Below the pieces are notes generated by a model. The model saw only the letters and a program-made list of their open reading frames with translations, did not search any database and was not told where the DNA came from. Shown piece by piece: positions 14,945 to 23,615 of a DNA stretch of 64,000 nt. How positions within the stretch are numbered: the stretch's first letter is position 1; every line of letters begins with the position of its first letter. Source of the stretch: an uncultured Negativicutes bacterium (GTDB lineage: Bacteria; Bacillota; Negativicutes; Veillonellales; Megasphaeraceae); NCBI GenBank assembly GCA_900752195.1, contig CAADUJ010000006.1, forward strand, positions 124,001-188,000, read 5' to 3'. Made by a program: the position numbers and the translations under genes.

Positions 14945-17554
14945 TTATCCCAGCAAATCTATGACAGTCTGCTTGCCTGCCTTCAAAGCCGCTTCAAGCT
15001 TAGCCGGTTCTTTTCCACCAGCCTGAGCCATATCAGGTCTGCCACCGCCATTACCACCAGCTGTCATAGCAGCCGCTTTAATGATTTTTCCAGCATGGAG
15101 ACCTTTTTTCGTATCTGCCTTGGCGACTTTGCAGACAAAATTGACTTTATCACCGTTTGTCATGCCTAAGAGTACGACGCCACTTCCTACTTTATCCATA
15201 ATCGTATCAGCCAATTGACGCAGATTATCCATGGAATCAGCCGTTGCCTTTGCTGCAATGACTGGTACGCCGGCAATCTCTTCTTTCGACGCTAAAATAC
15301 CATCGACGTCAGACAAAGCGGCATCCTTCTTGAACTGCTGCAATTCTTTTTCCGTTTCCTTGAGCTGCGTCATGAGATGCCGAGCTTTTTCAAGTACGTC
15401 TTGACGTTTCGTCTTCAAAGCCTGTGCCACATCACCAATGAGGTGTTGATCTTTTTTGGAAAGAGCCAGTGCTTCTCTACCTGTAACCGCTTCAATACGG
15501 CGAACACCTGTGCCTGTACCCGTTTCCGAAACGATGCGGAACGAACCGATGACAGACGTATTGGCAACATGGGAACCACCGCAGAGTTCACGGCTAAAAT
15601 CATCAACGGAAACCACGCGGACGACATCGCCATATTTTTCGCCAAACAAGGCCATGGCACCTGATTTTTTAGCATCTTCAAGGGACATGGATTCGATCGT
15701 AACGGGAATATTCTTCAATATTTCGTCGTTGACCAGTCCTTCGACCCGTTCCAGTTCTTCTTCTGTCACTGGCGAGAAATGGGTAAAATCAAAACGCAAA
15801 TAGTCCGGCATGACGAGGGATCCGGCCTGATTGACGTGATTACCCAGGACTTTACGTAAGGCGGCCTGAAGCAGATGCGTTGCCGTATGGTTACGGGCTA
15901 ACGCCAGATTCCTATCCGTATCGACAAGAGTATCAACGGTATCCCCCGTCTTGATAGTACCGTCCTGTACTGTAACGATCAGATAGACGAGACCATTAGG
16001 CAATGCTTTCGCATTTGTCACCTTGGCCGTTCCGGCAACACCTTTAAGGACACCTGTATCGCCGACCTGGCCGCCGCCTTCAGCGTGGAAGGGATTCGTA
16101 TCAACGATGACTGTGACTTCTTCACCCATATCGGCATGCTCTACTTCTACGCCGTCCTTGCCGAGCATGACGACAGTAGCAGTCGTGGCCGTTTCGTCGT
16201 TGATAAGTTTCGTCTGATCTAATTTCGTCGTATCCGGTACGGCAACCTTTGCCGATACCTTCGTACGGGCAGCACGAGCCCGTTCCTGCTGTTCCTTCAT
16301 GGCTGCATCGAAACCCTGGCGGTCAATGGAATAGCCCTTTTCAAGAGCGATTTCTTCCGTCAGTTCATAGGGGAATCCATACGTATCATACAGTTTGAAT
16401 ACGGCTTCACCTGACAAGGATTTCGTAGCAGCAGATTCTTCCATCATTTGCTGAAGCAAATCGAGGCCCTGTGCCAATGTAGACGAGAACTGTTTTTCTT
16501 CTGTGTCGATGACCTGCTTGATAAGGCCCTTGTATTCATTCAATTCCGGATATTCACCACCTAAGATGGCAATAACCGTATCGACAAGAGAGCTCATGAA
16601 AATATGCGTAATGCCTAAAAGACGACCATAGCGAACAGCACGGCGCAGGATACGGCGTAATACATAACCGCGACCTTCATTGCTCGGCAAGATACCATCG
16701 CTGATCATGACGACAATGGCGCGGATATGATCGGCAATGACTTTCATCGCCATCTTCTGGTCGGGCTTGCTGTAATCACCGCCACTGATATCGATGATTT
16801 TTTCGATGATTGGGAAGATCAGGTCTGTTTCAAAATTCGATTCTTTCTGCTGGATGACCGATGCCAATCGTTCCAAGCCGCAGCCTGTATCGATGTTCTT
16901 CTTTGCCAAAGGTTCGTATTTGCCGTCTTTCGTACGATTATACTGGGTAAATACGAGGTTCCAGATTTCAAGATACCGATCACAGTCACAGCCAACGGTA
17001 CACGTCGGTTTGCCACAGCCGTATTCTGCACCGATATCATAGAAAATTTCACTATCAGGACCACATGGGCCTTCGCCGATTTCCCAGAAGTTATCCTCAA
17101 ATTTAAAGATCCGTTCGTCAGCCAGACCGATGACGTTATGCCAGAGGTCATAGGCTTCCGTATCGTCAGGATAAATCGTGACATAGAGACGGTCTTTATC
17201 GAGTTCCAATACTTCTGTCAAAAATTCCCATGCCCACGTAATGGCTTCCTTTTTAAAGTAATTCCCAAAAGAGAAATTACCGAGCATTTCAAAAAACGTA
17301 TGGTGACGGGCCGTACGGCCTACGTTATCAATATCGTCAGTACGAATGCACTTCTGACTCGTCGTGATACGATACGATGGCGGCACGAGTTTACCTGTAA
17401 AATACGGTTTCAGCGGCGCCATGCCAGCACCGATGAGGAGCAGGCTCGGATCATTTTCCGGAATCAAAGGAAAGCTGTGAAGAATCAGATGTTCTTTGCT
17501 TTTGAAGAATTCTAAATAGGCTTTTCTAATTTCATTACCCGTCATATATTTCAT
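14945..17554 (-). CDS. alaS: Alanine-tRNA ligase
   Basis: Charges tRNA-Ala and edits mischarged Ser and Gly. The 869 residues start with the class II core (EIRKAYLEFFKSKEHLIL, then TARHHTFFEMLGNFSFG), followed by the editing domain with NHTATHLLQAALR near 565 and the CGGSHV zinc site near 665, and the C-terminal DHHA1 domain ending GGNGGGRPDMAQAGG. Start at ATG 17554 (MKYMTGNEI) with AGGGAG eight bases upstream. It is the first gene of the alaS-ireB-ruvX-DUF1292 operon. Confidence 0.97.
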   Translation of the reverse strand: MKYMTGNEIRKAYLEFFKSKEHLILHSFPLIPENDPSLLLIGAGMAPLKPYFTGKLVPPSYRITTSQKCIRTDDIDNVGRTARHHTFFEMLGNFSFGNYFKKEAITWAWEFLTEVLELDKDRLYVTIYPDDTEAYDLWHNVIGLADERIFKFEDNFWEIGEGPCGPDSEIFYDIGAEYGCGKPTCTVGCDCDRYLEIWNLVFTQYNRTKDGKYEPLAKKNIDTGCGLERLASVIQQKESNFETDLIFPIIEKIIDISGGDYSKPDQKMAMKVIADHIRAIVVMISDGILPSNEGRGYVLRRILRRAVRYGRLLGITHIFMSSLVDTVIAILGGEYPELNEYKGLIKQVIDTEEKQFSSTLAQGLDLLQQMMEESAATKSLSGEAVFKLYDTYGFPYELTEEIALEKGYSIDRQGFDAAMKEQQERARAARTKVSAKVAVPDTTKLDQTKLINDETATTATVVMLGKDGVEVEHADMGEEVTVIVDTNPFHAEGGGQVGDTGVLKGVAGTAKVTNAKALPNGLVYLIVTVQDGTIKTGDTVDTLVDTDRNLALARNHTATHLLQAALRKVLGNHVNQAGSLVMPDYLRFDFTHFSPVTEEELERVEGLVNDEILKNIPVTIESMSLEDAKKSGAMALFGEKYGDVVRVVSVDDFSRELCGGSHVANTSVIGSFRIVSETGTGTGVRRIEAVTGREALALSKKDQHLIGDVAQALKTKRQDVLEKARHLMTQLKETEKELQQFKKDAALSDVDGILASKEEIAGVPVIAAKATADSMDNLRQLADTIMDKVGSGVVLLGMTNGDKVNFVCKVAKADTKKGLHAGKIIKAAAMTAGGNGGGRPDMAQAGGKEPAKLEAALKAGKQTVIDLLG

Positions 17555-17633
17555 AACTAACACTCCCTAAGGTTGGTCTTCTCTCCATAGCGCAGGATAT
17601 TGCGCCCTTTTGATGAAAGCCAATGTCTTGATT

Positions 17634-18398
17634 TTATCGTACCCGTGTAGCACCGATATACCGCGAGGACCAATAGGTACTGTTGAGGCTATCGATGTGG
17701 ATACCGCTACTTGTCGTAGCGCTGATGAATCGATCATCACCGACATAGATGCCGGCGTGCGAAACGCCTGGTTCATACGTTGAAAAGAAAACCAGATCAC
17801 CAGGGATCAACTCCGTCCGGCCGATTCTTCTCCCTACGGCATACTGCTCATCAGCCATGCGCGGCAATGTAATGCCATTATGAGAAAAAACATAGCTCGT
17901 AAAACCGGAACAATCAAATCCATCTGGTGTCGAGCCGCCAAATACGTATGGTACGCCAATGTAGCGATTTGCCGTCGATACGAGGCTGTCGCCAATGGCA
18001 TCGTGCTTTTCAAAGCGATGACCTTTAGAGTACCGTTCGTAATTGCGGTCACTCGGATAGGATGACTGGAACGACGAAAGGCCGTTTTTCTTAGCCTTTT
18101 CAGCACGCTTAGCTTCTTTTTTAGAAAGTTTCTTTCCCGTAAGCTTCTTGTACGTTTTTTCGTCGACAATGCCACTTGCCGTAAGGCCCTTCTTCTGTTG
18201 ATACTGCTGAACGGCACGTGCCGTCATGCTACCGTATATACCATCAACATCGAGAACATAGCCATTACGCTTGAGTTGGCTCTGAATCAAAACGATATCC
18301 TTGCCCCTGTCTCCGACGTGATACGCACCGACAGGCAAAAAGGCCGTAAACGTAATGATAAGGCCCAACAGTCCTATCCGACTGATACTTCTATTCAT
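17634..18398 (-). CDS. Secreted peptidoglycan endopeptidase: PG-binding domain plus NlpC/P60
   Basis: A cell-wall hydrolase that cleaves stem peptides. The 254 residues run: signal peptide or membrane anchor (MNRSISRIGLLGLIITFT), a peptidoglycan-binding domain type 1 (GDRGKDIVLIQSQLKRNGY, then VDGIYGSMTARAVQQYQ), a lysine-rich linker near 105-150, and a C-terminal NlpC/P60 domain with DCSGFTSYVF (catalytic Cys), SHAGIYVGD (His) and a third polar residue beyond. Start at ATG 18398, because AGAGGAG lies six bases upstream; the longer frame to 18461 would translate the riboswitch. It is preceded by a c-di-AMP riboswitch. Confidence 0.93.
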   Translation of the reverse strand: MNRSISRIGLLGLIITFTAFLPVGAYHVGDRGKDIVLIQSQLKRNGYVLDVDGIYGSMTARAVQQYQQKKGLTASGIVDEKTYKKLTGKKLSKKEAKRAEKAKKNGLSSFQSSYPSDRNYERYSKGHRFEKHDAIGDSLVSTANRYIGVPYVFGGSTPDGFDCSGFTSYVFSHNGITLPRMADEQYAVGRRIGRTELIPGDLVFFSTYEPGVSHAGIYVGDDRFISATTSSGIHIDSLNSTYWSSRYIGATRVR

Positions 18399-18413
18399 AT
18401 TGTTCTCCTCTCT

Positions 18414-18512
18414 GTCTCCGAAGTTAGCTGACGGGTTAGGCTCGAGGCAGCCCTCTGCCAAAAAGCAGATTCACCCCCAAAGATTGGTTTCTCCGTACCT
18501 CATATGAGGATT
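18414..18512 (-). promoter_or_regulatory. Cyclic di-AMP riboswitch (ydaO/yuaA motif)
   Basis: On the minus strand the conserved blocks appear in order: GGTACGGAGAAACC, GGGGTGAATCTGC, GGCAGAGGGCTGCC, and GAGCCTAACCCGTCAGCTAA followed by CTTCGG. The last block is the signature of the ydaO class. High c-di-AMP turns such switches off. The gene behind it is a wall hydrolase, the most common target class. Confidence 0.92.
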
Positions 18513-18522
18513 CGACATAAAA

Positions 18523-19494
18523 CTAAAACGGCGAGCGATTATTCGGTTTCCGACCCAGTTCAGCACGAAGCCAATATAATGGCCTGTGCTTGACTTCTTC
18601 GAAAATACGGCCGATGTACTCGCCAATGATACCCATAAACGTGAGTTGCAATCCACCAAAGAGGCTGACTACGATCATCGTCGTCGTCCATCCCGGCGCC
18701 GTCACATCAACGAGGTGGCAATACATGACATATAAAATCATGACGATGCTGAAGAGACCACTTAATAGCCCTACATAAAAGGAAATCCGCAAGGGCGTCT
18801 TCGAATATGCCGTCAGACCGTCGAGAGCAAAATGTATCATTTTCCTCATGCTGAACTTGGACTTGCCGGCATACCGCCGCGGTGCGACGAATTCAATCGT
18901 CGTCCGTTTATACCCAATGTCGCCTATCATGCCACGGATAAACCGGTCATGCTCACGAAAGAGCTTAAACGTTTCGAGGACCTGTTTATCAATGAGGCGG
19001 AAATCCGATCCCCCCTCCTGGATATGAACGGGCGACAGCATATTGAGACACTTATAGTATCCTTTTGACGTAAAACGCTTTAAAAAGCCTGCATCATCCG
19101 TATCTTTACGCACAGTCTGGACAACGTCATACCCTTCCTTCCATTTCTGGATGAGGTCCGGTATCATAGCCGGTGGATGCTGCATATCGCCGTCCATAGT
19201 AATGACGGCATCACCACAAGCGTTATCCATCCCACAGGTAATGGCCAGCTGGTGACCAAAATTACGTGCCAGTATCAGGGCACGTACATGTTCATCCTGC
19301 TGAGTCAGACGGCTTAAAATGAGCGGTGTCGAATCAGACGATCCGTCATCGACAAAGATGATTTCATAATCTAGCTCCAAAGCACTAATAGCCTTTGTCG
19401 CCTCTTCATAGAACTTCTCGATATTGAGCTGTTCATTGTAGACAGGCACGACAATGGACACCATTTTTTTTGATTGAATAGTAAATAAACTCAC
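18523..19494 (-). CDS. Family 2 glycosyltransferase with two membrane helices (GtrB/DPM1-like)
   Basis: Probably transfers a sugar from a nucleotide donor to undecaprenyl phosphate at the inner face of the membrane. It has IVVPVYNEQLNIEKFYEE at the start, FVDDGSSD near 48, ITMDGDMQHPP near 95 (the DxD site), and two C-terminal membrane segments around 235-300 (FYVGLLSGLFSIVMILYVMY, then a second one). The 323-residue length matches GtrB-like enzymes. No convincing ribosome binding site is seen before GTG 19494 or ATG 19464, so the start is uncertain. Confidence 0.87.
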   Translation of the reverse strand: MSLFTIQSKKMVSIVVPVYNEQLNIEKFYEEATKAISALELDYEIIFVDDGSSDSTPLILSRLTQQDEHVRALILARNFGHQLAITCGMDNACGDAVITMDGDMQHPPAMIPDLIQKWKEGYDVVQTVRKDTDDAGFLKRFTSKGYYKCLNMLSPVHIQEGGSDFRLIDKQVLETFKLFREHDRFIRGMIGDIGYKRTTIEFVAPRRYAGKSKFSMRKMIHFALDGLTAYSKTPLRISFYVGLLSGLFSIVMILYVMYCHLVDVTAPGWTTTMIVVSLFGGLQLTFMGIIGEYIGRIFEEVKHRPLYWLRAELGRKPNNRSPF

Positions 19495-19545
19495 TCTTAA
19501 TTATACCATCCTAACGTTTTTCATGTCAAAATACGAGTTCCCGCC

Positions 19546-19869
19546 TTATACAAGAGTTTTCAAGAACCGTTCGATTTCGCTCTTTGACGCATAGCCTATC
19601 ATACGTTTTACAGGCTCTCCATCCTTGAAGAATACGAGTGTAGGAACCGCCATAATCTCGTAGGCATCCGCAATGCTGCGGAGTTGATCTACATCGACTC
19701 GGATAATACGTACGGAATCCTGGAATGCCGTGACAGCCTCCTCGATTTCCTTGCGTATCGTTTTGCTTGGTTCCGACCAGGAAGCCCAAAAATCAACGAT
19801 AACGATGCCTTTCTTATGTAATACATGTAAACGGAAATCGGCCTCACTGTCAGCAGAAAATAATTCCAT
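19546..19869 (-). CDS. Thioredoxin-fold protein lacking the CxxC cysteines
   Basis: The 107 residues have the complete thioredoxin layout: IVIVDFWASW near 24, the active-site helix, IIRVDVDQLRSIADAYEI, and the cis-proline segment VPTLVFFKDG near 75, with a C-terminal helix. The active site reads WASWSEPSK, so both catalytic cysteines of WCGPC are serine. It cannot act as a thiol-disulfide reductase by the usual route. A chaperone, scaffold or regulatory role is possible. It has its own promoter at 19908 and is not in an operon with a reductase. Confidence 0.85.
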   Translation of the reverse strand: MELFSADSEADFRLHVLHKKGIVIVDFWASWSEPSKTIRKEIEEAVTAFQDSVRIIRVDVDQLRSIADAYEIMAVPTLVFFKDGEPVKRMIGYASKSEIERFLKTLV

Positions 19870-19907
19870 TCCTTATACCTCCGAAAAATAGACTCGTAAT
19901 CAGTACA

Positions 19908-19936
19908 ATTATAGCAAACCATTACCATTGTCGCAA
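19908..19936 (-). promoter_or_regulatory. Promoter of the thioredoxin-fold gene
   Basis: TTGCGA (19931-19936) and a perfect TATAAT (19908-19913) are separated by 17 bases. Confidence 0.7.
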
Positions 19937-19995
19937 CTTTAAGGACCCGTGTGCGTTTGCAAGAACGAACGCGCTACCATCATGCGCCGGCACCC

Positions 19996-20037
19996 CCAAA
20001 AAAAGCTCCCATGGTTTCATCCCACAGGAGCTGTTTT
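19996..20037 (-). terminator. Terminator of the AICAR transformylase gene
   Basis: AGCTCC and GGGAGCT form the closing stem around an internal CCTGTGGG/CCATGGG pairing, followed by TTTTTTT on the minus strand, about 20 bases behind the stop. Confidence 0.85.
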
Positions 20038-20058
20038 GCCGGCTGATATGTATCGAAC

Positions 20059-21234
20059 TTAATGGTGGAACAGGCGGACATGGGTCATGGCCATGGTAAT
20101 GCCGTAGGCATCACACGTTTCGATGACGTTGTCGTCGCGAATAGAGCCACCGGCCTGGGCAATATACTCTACGCCACTGCGATGAGCCCGTTCGATGTTG
20201 TCGCCAAAGGGGAAGAAGGCATCACTGCCAAGAGCCACACCATGAAGCTGGCCGATCCAGGCTTTCTTTTCTTCTCGTGTAAGAGGTTCTGGTTTTTCCG
20301 TAAAAAGATCCTGCCAGACACCCTCTGCCAATACGTCTTCGTAATCATCGGAAATATAGACGTCAATGGCATTGTCGCGGTTAGGACGACGAACATCGTC
20401 GCGAAAAGGCAGTGCCAGTACCTTCGGATTCTGGCGGAGCCACCAGATATCCGCCTTGTTACCAGCCAGGCGAGTGCAATGTACACGCGATTGCTGGCCC
20501 GCACCGACACCGATAGTCATGCCATCTTTGACATAGCACACCGAATTGGACTGCGTATATTTCAATGTAATAAGGGCAATGACTAAATCTCGTTTTGCCC
20601 CTTCCGGAAGATTCTTGTTCTTCGTCGGAATTTCATTGAACATATCCTTTGTAATCTTTACGTTGTTCCGTTCCTGTTCAAAGGTAACGCCAAAAACTTC
20701 TTTTCGTTCTATAGGCTGCGGCACATACTGGGGATTGATTTTCAATACACAATACGTTCCTTTGCGCTTCGTCTTTAAGATTTCCAATGCATCATCGGTA
20801 TACCCCGGAGCAATGACACCATCCGATACTTCTCTTTTTAAGAGTGTCGCTGTTTCTACGTCACAGACATCAGAAAGGGCTACGAAATCACCATATGAAC
20901 TCATGCGGTCAGCGCCGCGGGCGCAAGCATACGCCGATGCCAGAGGAGACAGTTTTAAATCGTCGACCCAGTAAATTTTCTTCAATGTGTCGCTCATATC
21001 GACAGCGACGGCGGCACCTGCCGGACTGACATGTTTAAAAGAAGCCGCTGCCGGAAGACCTGTTGCTTCCTTCAGCTCCTTGACGAGCTGATAACTATTA
21101 AAGGCATCGAGCAGATTAATATACCCAGGACGTCCGTTCATCACCTCAAATGGCAAGTCACTGCCGTCCTTCATATATACCTTTGCTGACGATTGGTTCG
21201 GATTGCAGCCATACTTCAATTCCAGTTCTTTCAT
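20059..21234 (-). CDS. Stand-alone AICAR transformylase (PurH-type, no IMP cyclohydrolase domain)
   Basis: Formylates AICAR with 10-formyl-THF, the penultimate step of purine synthesis. The 391 residues match only the transformylase half of PurH: LKYGCNPNQSSAKVY at the start, SFKHVSPAGAAV near 65 (the Lys-His catalytic pair), GVGAGQQSRVHCTRLAG near 245, and DAFFPFGDNIERAHRSGV near 345. The IMP cyclohydrolase (MGS-like) domain of bifunctional PurH is absent, so that step must be done elsewhere. Start at ATG 21234, seven bases after GGAGGG. Expression is controlled by a ZTP riboswitch in the leader. Confidence 0.93.
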   Translation of the reverse strand: MKELELKYGCNPNQSSAKVYMKDGSDLPFEVMNGRPGYINLLDAFNSYQLVKELKEATGLPAAASFKHVSPAGAAVAVDMSDTLKKIYWVDDLKLSPLASAYACARGADRMSSYGDFVALSDVCDVETATLLKREVSDGVIAPGYTDDALEILKTKRKGTYCVLKINPQYVPQPIERKEVFGVTFEQERNNVKITKDMFNEIPTKNKNLPEGAKRDLVIALITLKYTQSNSVCYVKDGMTIGVGAGQQSRVHCTRLAGNKADIWWLRQNPKVLALPFRDDVRRPNRDNAIDVYISDDYEDVLAEGVWQDLFTEKPEPLTREEKKAWIGQLHGVALGSDAFFPFGDNIERAHRSGVEYIAQAGGSIRDDNVIETCDAYGITMAMTHVRLFHH

Positions 21235-21263
21235 AACCTGTCCCTCCGTATACAATTATGGTA

Positions 21264-21366
21264 ATAAAGAAAAATGCCGACTCTTCTGGAACGAATCGCC
21301 CAGACGGTCGGCTTATACTGAATCATGCTCCCCGTGGTTTGTTCCACTTCCGTCAGTCACATGTTT
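21264..21366 (-). promoter_or_regulatory. ZTP riboswitch (pfl motif) with terminator
   Basis: On the minus strand: TGACTGACGGAAGTGGAAC, then AAACCACGGGGAGCATG, then CCGACCGTCTGGGC, the conserved order of the pfl/ZTP aptamer. The expression platform is the stem GCCGAC...GTCGGC followed by ATTTTTC (21264-21312). ZTP or ZMP (AICAR) accumulates when 10-formyl-THF is short and would turn the gene on, matching an AICAR transformylase target. Confidence 0.93.
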
Positions 21367-21373
21367 CACTGTT

Positions 21374-21403
21374 ATTATACAAATTTATAAATTCCTTTGT
21401 CAA
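21374..21403 (-). promoter_or_regulatory. Promoter of the ZTP-controlled gene
   Basis: TTGACA (21398-21403) and TATAAT (21374-21379) are separated by 18 bases. The -35 overlaps the stop codon of the upstream glycosyltransferase gene. Confidence 0.8.
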
Positions 21404-22350
21404 GATTTCCGAAATTCCTCTCCCCGTTTTCGCTGACGACTCGTCTTCAGGATATACCGGGGACGCTGCTTCGTTTCTATATAGATACGACCTATATATT
21501 CACCTAAAAGACCGATGCCGATCAGCTGGATGCCTCCGATGAACAAGATAGAAACAATGAGAGACGAATAACCCGCCACAGGATTGCCATAGACGAGTTT
21601 GCTCACGGCCATACCGATACCGTATAAAATAGCCAGCGTTGCAATGATCATGCCAATATACGACCACATGTGCAATAAGGCTGTAGAAAAGCTCGTAATC
21701 CCTTCAAGGGCCAGGTTCCAAAGCTTCCAGCCATTAAACTTCGTCTTCCCTGCCGACCGAGGTGCCCGGACATAGGGCACAACGGCAACGGTACCGCCGA
21801 CCCAGGACAAGATTCCTTTCATGAAGAGATTCCGTTCAGGAAGCTCCATGATGGCATCGACGATGGTCCTGTCCATGAGGCGGAAATCACCAACATTCTC
21901 TTCTATTTTAAGATTACTTATGTGGTTGTGGACACGATAAAACAGCTTCGCTGTCTCCCGTTTCAAATAACTGTCAGAACTGCGGTCGACGCGCTTGGCC
22001 AACACGACATCAGCGCCTTTCTCCCACTCTGCCAAAAGCTTTGGGATGACGTCGATAGGATCTTGCAAATCTACGTCAATAGGAATGACGACATCGCCTG
22101 AAGCGTGGCAAAGCCCTGCCATAAGAGCCGATTCTTTACCAAAATTCCGGGTAAATGACAAGGGCACGACAAGGTCATCTTTCCCTGCCAACGAATAGAT
22201 GATAGGCTCCGTCTGGTCTTTACTGCCATCATTGATAAAGATGATTTCTACGTCATATTTAGAAAGGACCCCATCATGACGAACGGCATCATAAAAAATA
22301 GGAATCGCTTCTTCTTCATTATAGACAGGTACGACAAGAGATAGTTTCAC
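21400..22350 (-). CDS. Family 2 glycosyltransferase with two membrane helices (GtrB/YkoT-like)
   Basis: A second polyprenyl-phosphate glycosyltransferase of 316 residues: SLVVPVYNEEEAIPIFYD at the start, FINDGSKDQTE near 38, IPIDVDLQDP near 93, and two C-terminal membrane segments (WSYIGMIIATLAILYGIGMA, then ILFIGGIQLIGIGLLGEYIG) with a short basic tail. It is a paralogue of the enzyme at 18523, not a duplicate. It may modify wall or capsule polymers. The neighbouring genes give no specific substrate. Confidence 0.87.
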   Translation of the reverse strand: MKLSLVVPVYNEEEAIPIFYDAVRHDGVLSKYDVEIIFINDGSKDQTEPIIYSLAGKDDLVVPLSFTRNFGKESALMAGLCHASGDVVIPIDVDLQDPIDVIPKLLAEWEKGADVVLAKRVDRSSDSYLKRETAKLFYRVHNHISNLKIEENVGDFRLMDRTIVDAIMELPERNLFMKGILSWVGGTVAVVPYVRAPRSAGKTKFNGWKLWNLALEGITSFSTALLHMWSYIGMIIATLAILYGIGMAVSKLVYGNPVAGYSSLIVSILFIGGIQLIGIGLLGEYIGRIYIETKQRPRYILKTSRQRKRGEEFRKS

Positions 22351-22391
22351 AATTCATTACCTTCTCCCTAACAATAATATAGGCCCTGGGC

Positions 22392-23057
22392 CTAAATCCG
22401 CTGCCCCCGTTTGCGCCGGCGGACACGAGGTAAATTCCAATGGAAAAAGACGGCCAAAAGTCGGATCATGACGGTAATCACAAAACACGAAACGGCCCCA
22501 AAAAAGACAGGCATAGTACTGACATAGAGCATGCCATAAAGTACGACGGCACCGATAATAGAAGCCGTCGCATAGACTTCCTGTTTCAACGTTGCCGGTA
22601 TGCGCCCTGCCAGAATATCCCGGATAATGCCACCACCTACAGCCGTAATAACGCCTAGCGACAGGCACAAAATCCAGTAATGTGGATAGAAATGATGGCC
22701 TAAAAGAGTACCTGTAATCGTAAACGATGCCAGGCCGATGGCGTCACAAATAAGATAGATGTATATGGCATAATGGATGATGCGATGGCGCACTTTACCA
22801 CTAAGATAGCGCAAAAACGCAATCGTCCCTACCATGGTGATGATGATAAGCCAGAAATAGAGGCTATTCCTGAAAAAAAGTGGTGGAAACTGCCCTAAAA
22901 TAATATCACGGACAATACCGCCCCCTACAGCCGTCGCCGTTGTCAAGACGAATACGCCAAAGATATCCATGCGACGAGAAATGGCAACCATTGACCCGGA
23001 AAGGGCGAAGGCAACAGTGCCAAGAATATCGAAAAGCTGCCACCAAATGGATTGCAT
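22392..23057 (-). CDS. TRIC-type cation channel family protein (UPF0126)
   Basis: A membrane protein of 221 residues with two repeats of the UPF0126 domain: FDILGTVAFALSGSMVAISR, then GIVRDIILGQ in the first half, and AIGLASFTITGTLLG, then GGIIRDILAG in the second. About seven transmembrane helices follow the pattern of bacterial TRIC homotrimers, which conduct monovalent cations. Start at ATG 23057 with GGAGGAG four bases upstream; the longer frame to 23099 lacks a ribosome site. It is divergent from tadA. Confidence 0.9.
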   Translation of the reverse strand: MQSIWWQLFDILGTVAFALSGSMVAISRRMDIFGVFVLTTATAVGGGIVRDIILGQFPPLFFRNSLYFWLIIITMVGTIAFLRYLSGKVRHRIIHYAIYIYLICDAIGLASFTITGTLLGHHFYPHYWILCLSLGVITAVGGGIIRDILAGRIPATLKQEVYATASIIGAVVLYGMLYVSTMPVFFGAVSCFVITVMIRLLAVFFHWNLPRVRRRKRGQRI

Positions 23058-23115
23058 CTTACTCCTCCATTCGTTACAATAGAGTAAATATCTAACCAAT
23101 TGAGGTACAACAAGT

Positions 23116-23580
23116 ATGAATAAAGACGAATTTTATATGGGAAAAGCCTTAGAAGAAGCCCAGATAGCCTATGCCGTCGGAGAAATCCCGATCGGTGCCG
23201 TTATCATTTACAAGAAAAAGGCCATAGCTCGAGCCTATAACCTTCGCGAAAGCCTTCCTGATGCGACGGCTCATGCCGAAGTACTGGCTATCGAAAAAGC
23301 CTGCCGTGCCTTAGGGACATGGAGGCTTACAGGGTGTACGCTCTACGTCACCGTCGAACCTTGTCCCATGTGTGCCGGCGCTATCGTCAACAGTCGACTG
23401 GACCGCGTCGTCTATGGCTGTGACGATCCAAAGGCCGGAGCTGTGCGCTCTCTCTTTCAAATCGTAGACAACCCGTCCCTCAATCACTCCTGTGCCGTCA
23501 CATCCGGCATCAGAGCCAATGAATGTGCGGACCTCATGAAACGCTTCTTTCGGGAACAGCGTAAAAAGAAGGGGCTGTGA
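23116..23580 (+). CDS. tadA: tRNA-specific adenosine deaminase
   Basis: Deaminates A34 of tRNA-Arg(ACG) to inosine. The 154 residues carry the cytidine-deaminase zinc site: ATAHAEVLAI (His and catalytic Glu) near 55 and VEPCPMCAGAI (two Cys) near 82, followed by VYGCDDPKAGA typical of TadA. It is the only chromosomal core gene here on the plus strand. GAGGT lies nine bases upstream. Confidence 0.95.
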   Translation: MNKDEFYMGKALEEAQIAYAVGEIPIGAVIIYKKKAIARAYNLRESLPDATAHAEVLAIEKACRALGTWRLTGCTLYVTVEPCPMCAGAIVNSRLDRVVYGCDDPKAGAVRSLFQIVDNPSLNHSCAVTSGIRANECADLMKRFFREQRKKKGL

Positions 23581-23608
23581 CAGTAACCTGTGACAGCCCT
23601 CTTTTTGT
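23571..23608 (+). terminator. Terminator between tadA and gatB
   Basis: GGGCTGTGACAG and CTGTGACAGCCC form a 12-base stem followed by TCTTTTT. tadA and gatB converge here. Confidence 0.88.
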
Positions 23609-23615
23609 ACCCATC

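Noticed and set aside
18399..18461. Longer start of the NlpC/P60 gene
   Set aside because: It would translate part of the c-di-AMP riboswitch; the ATG at 18398 has a good ribosome site and begins the signal peptide.
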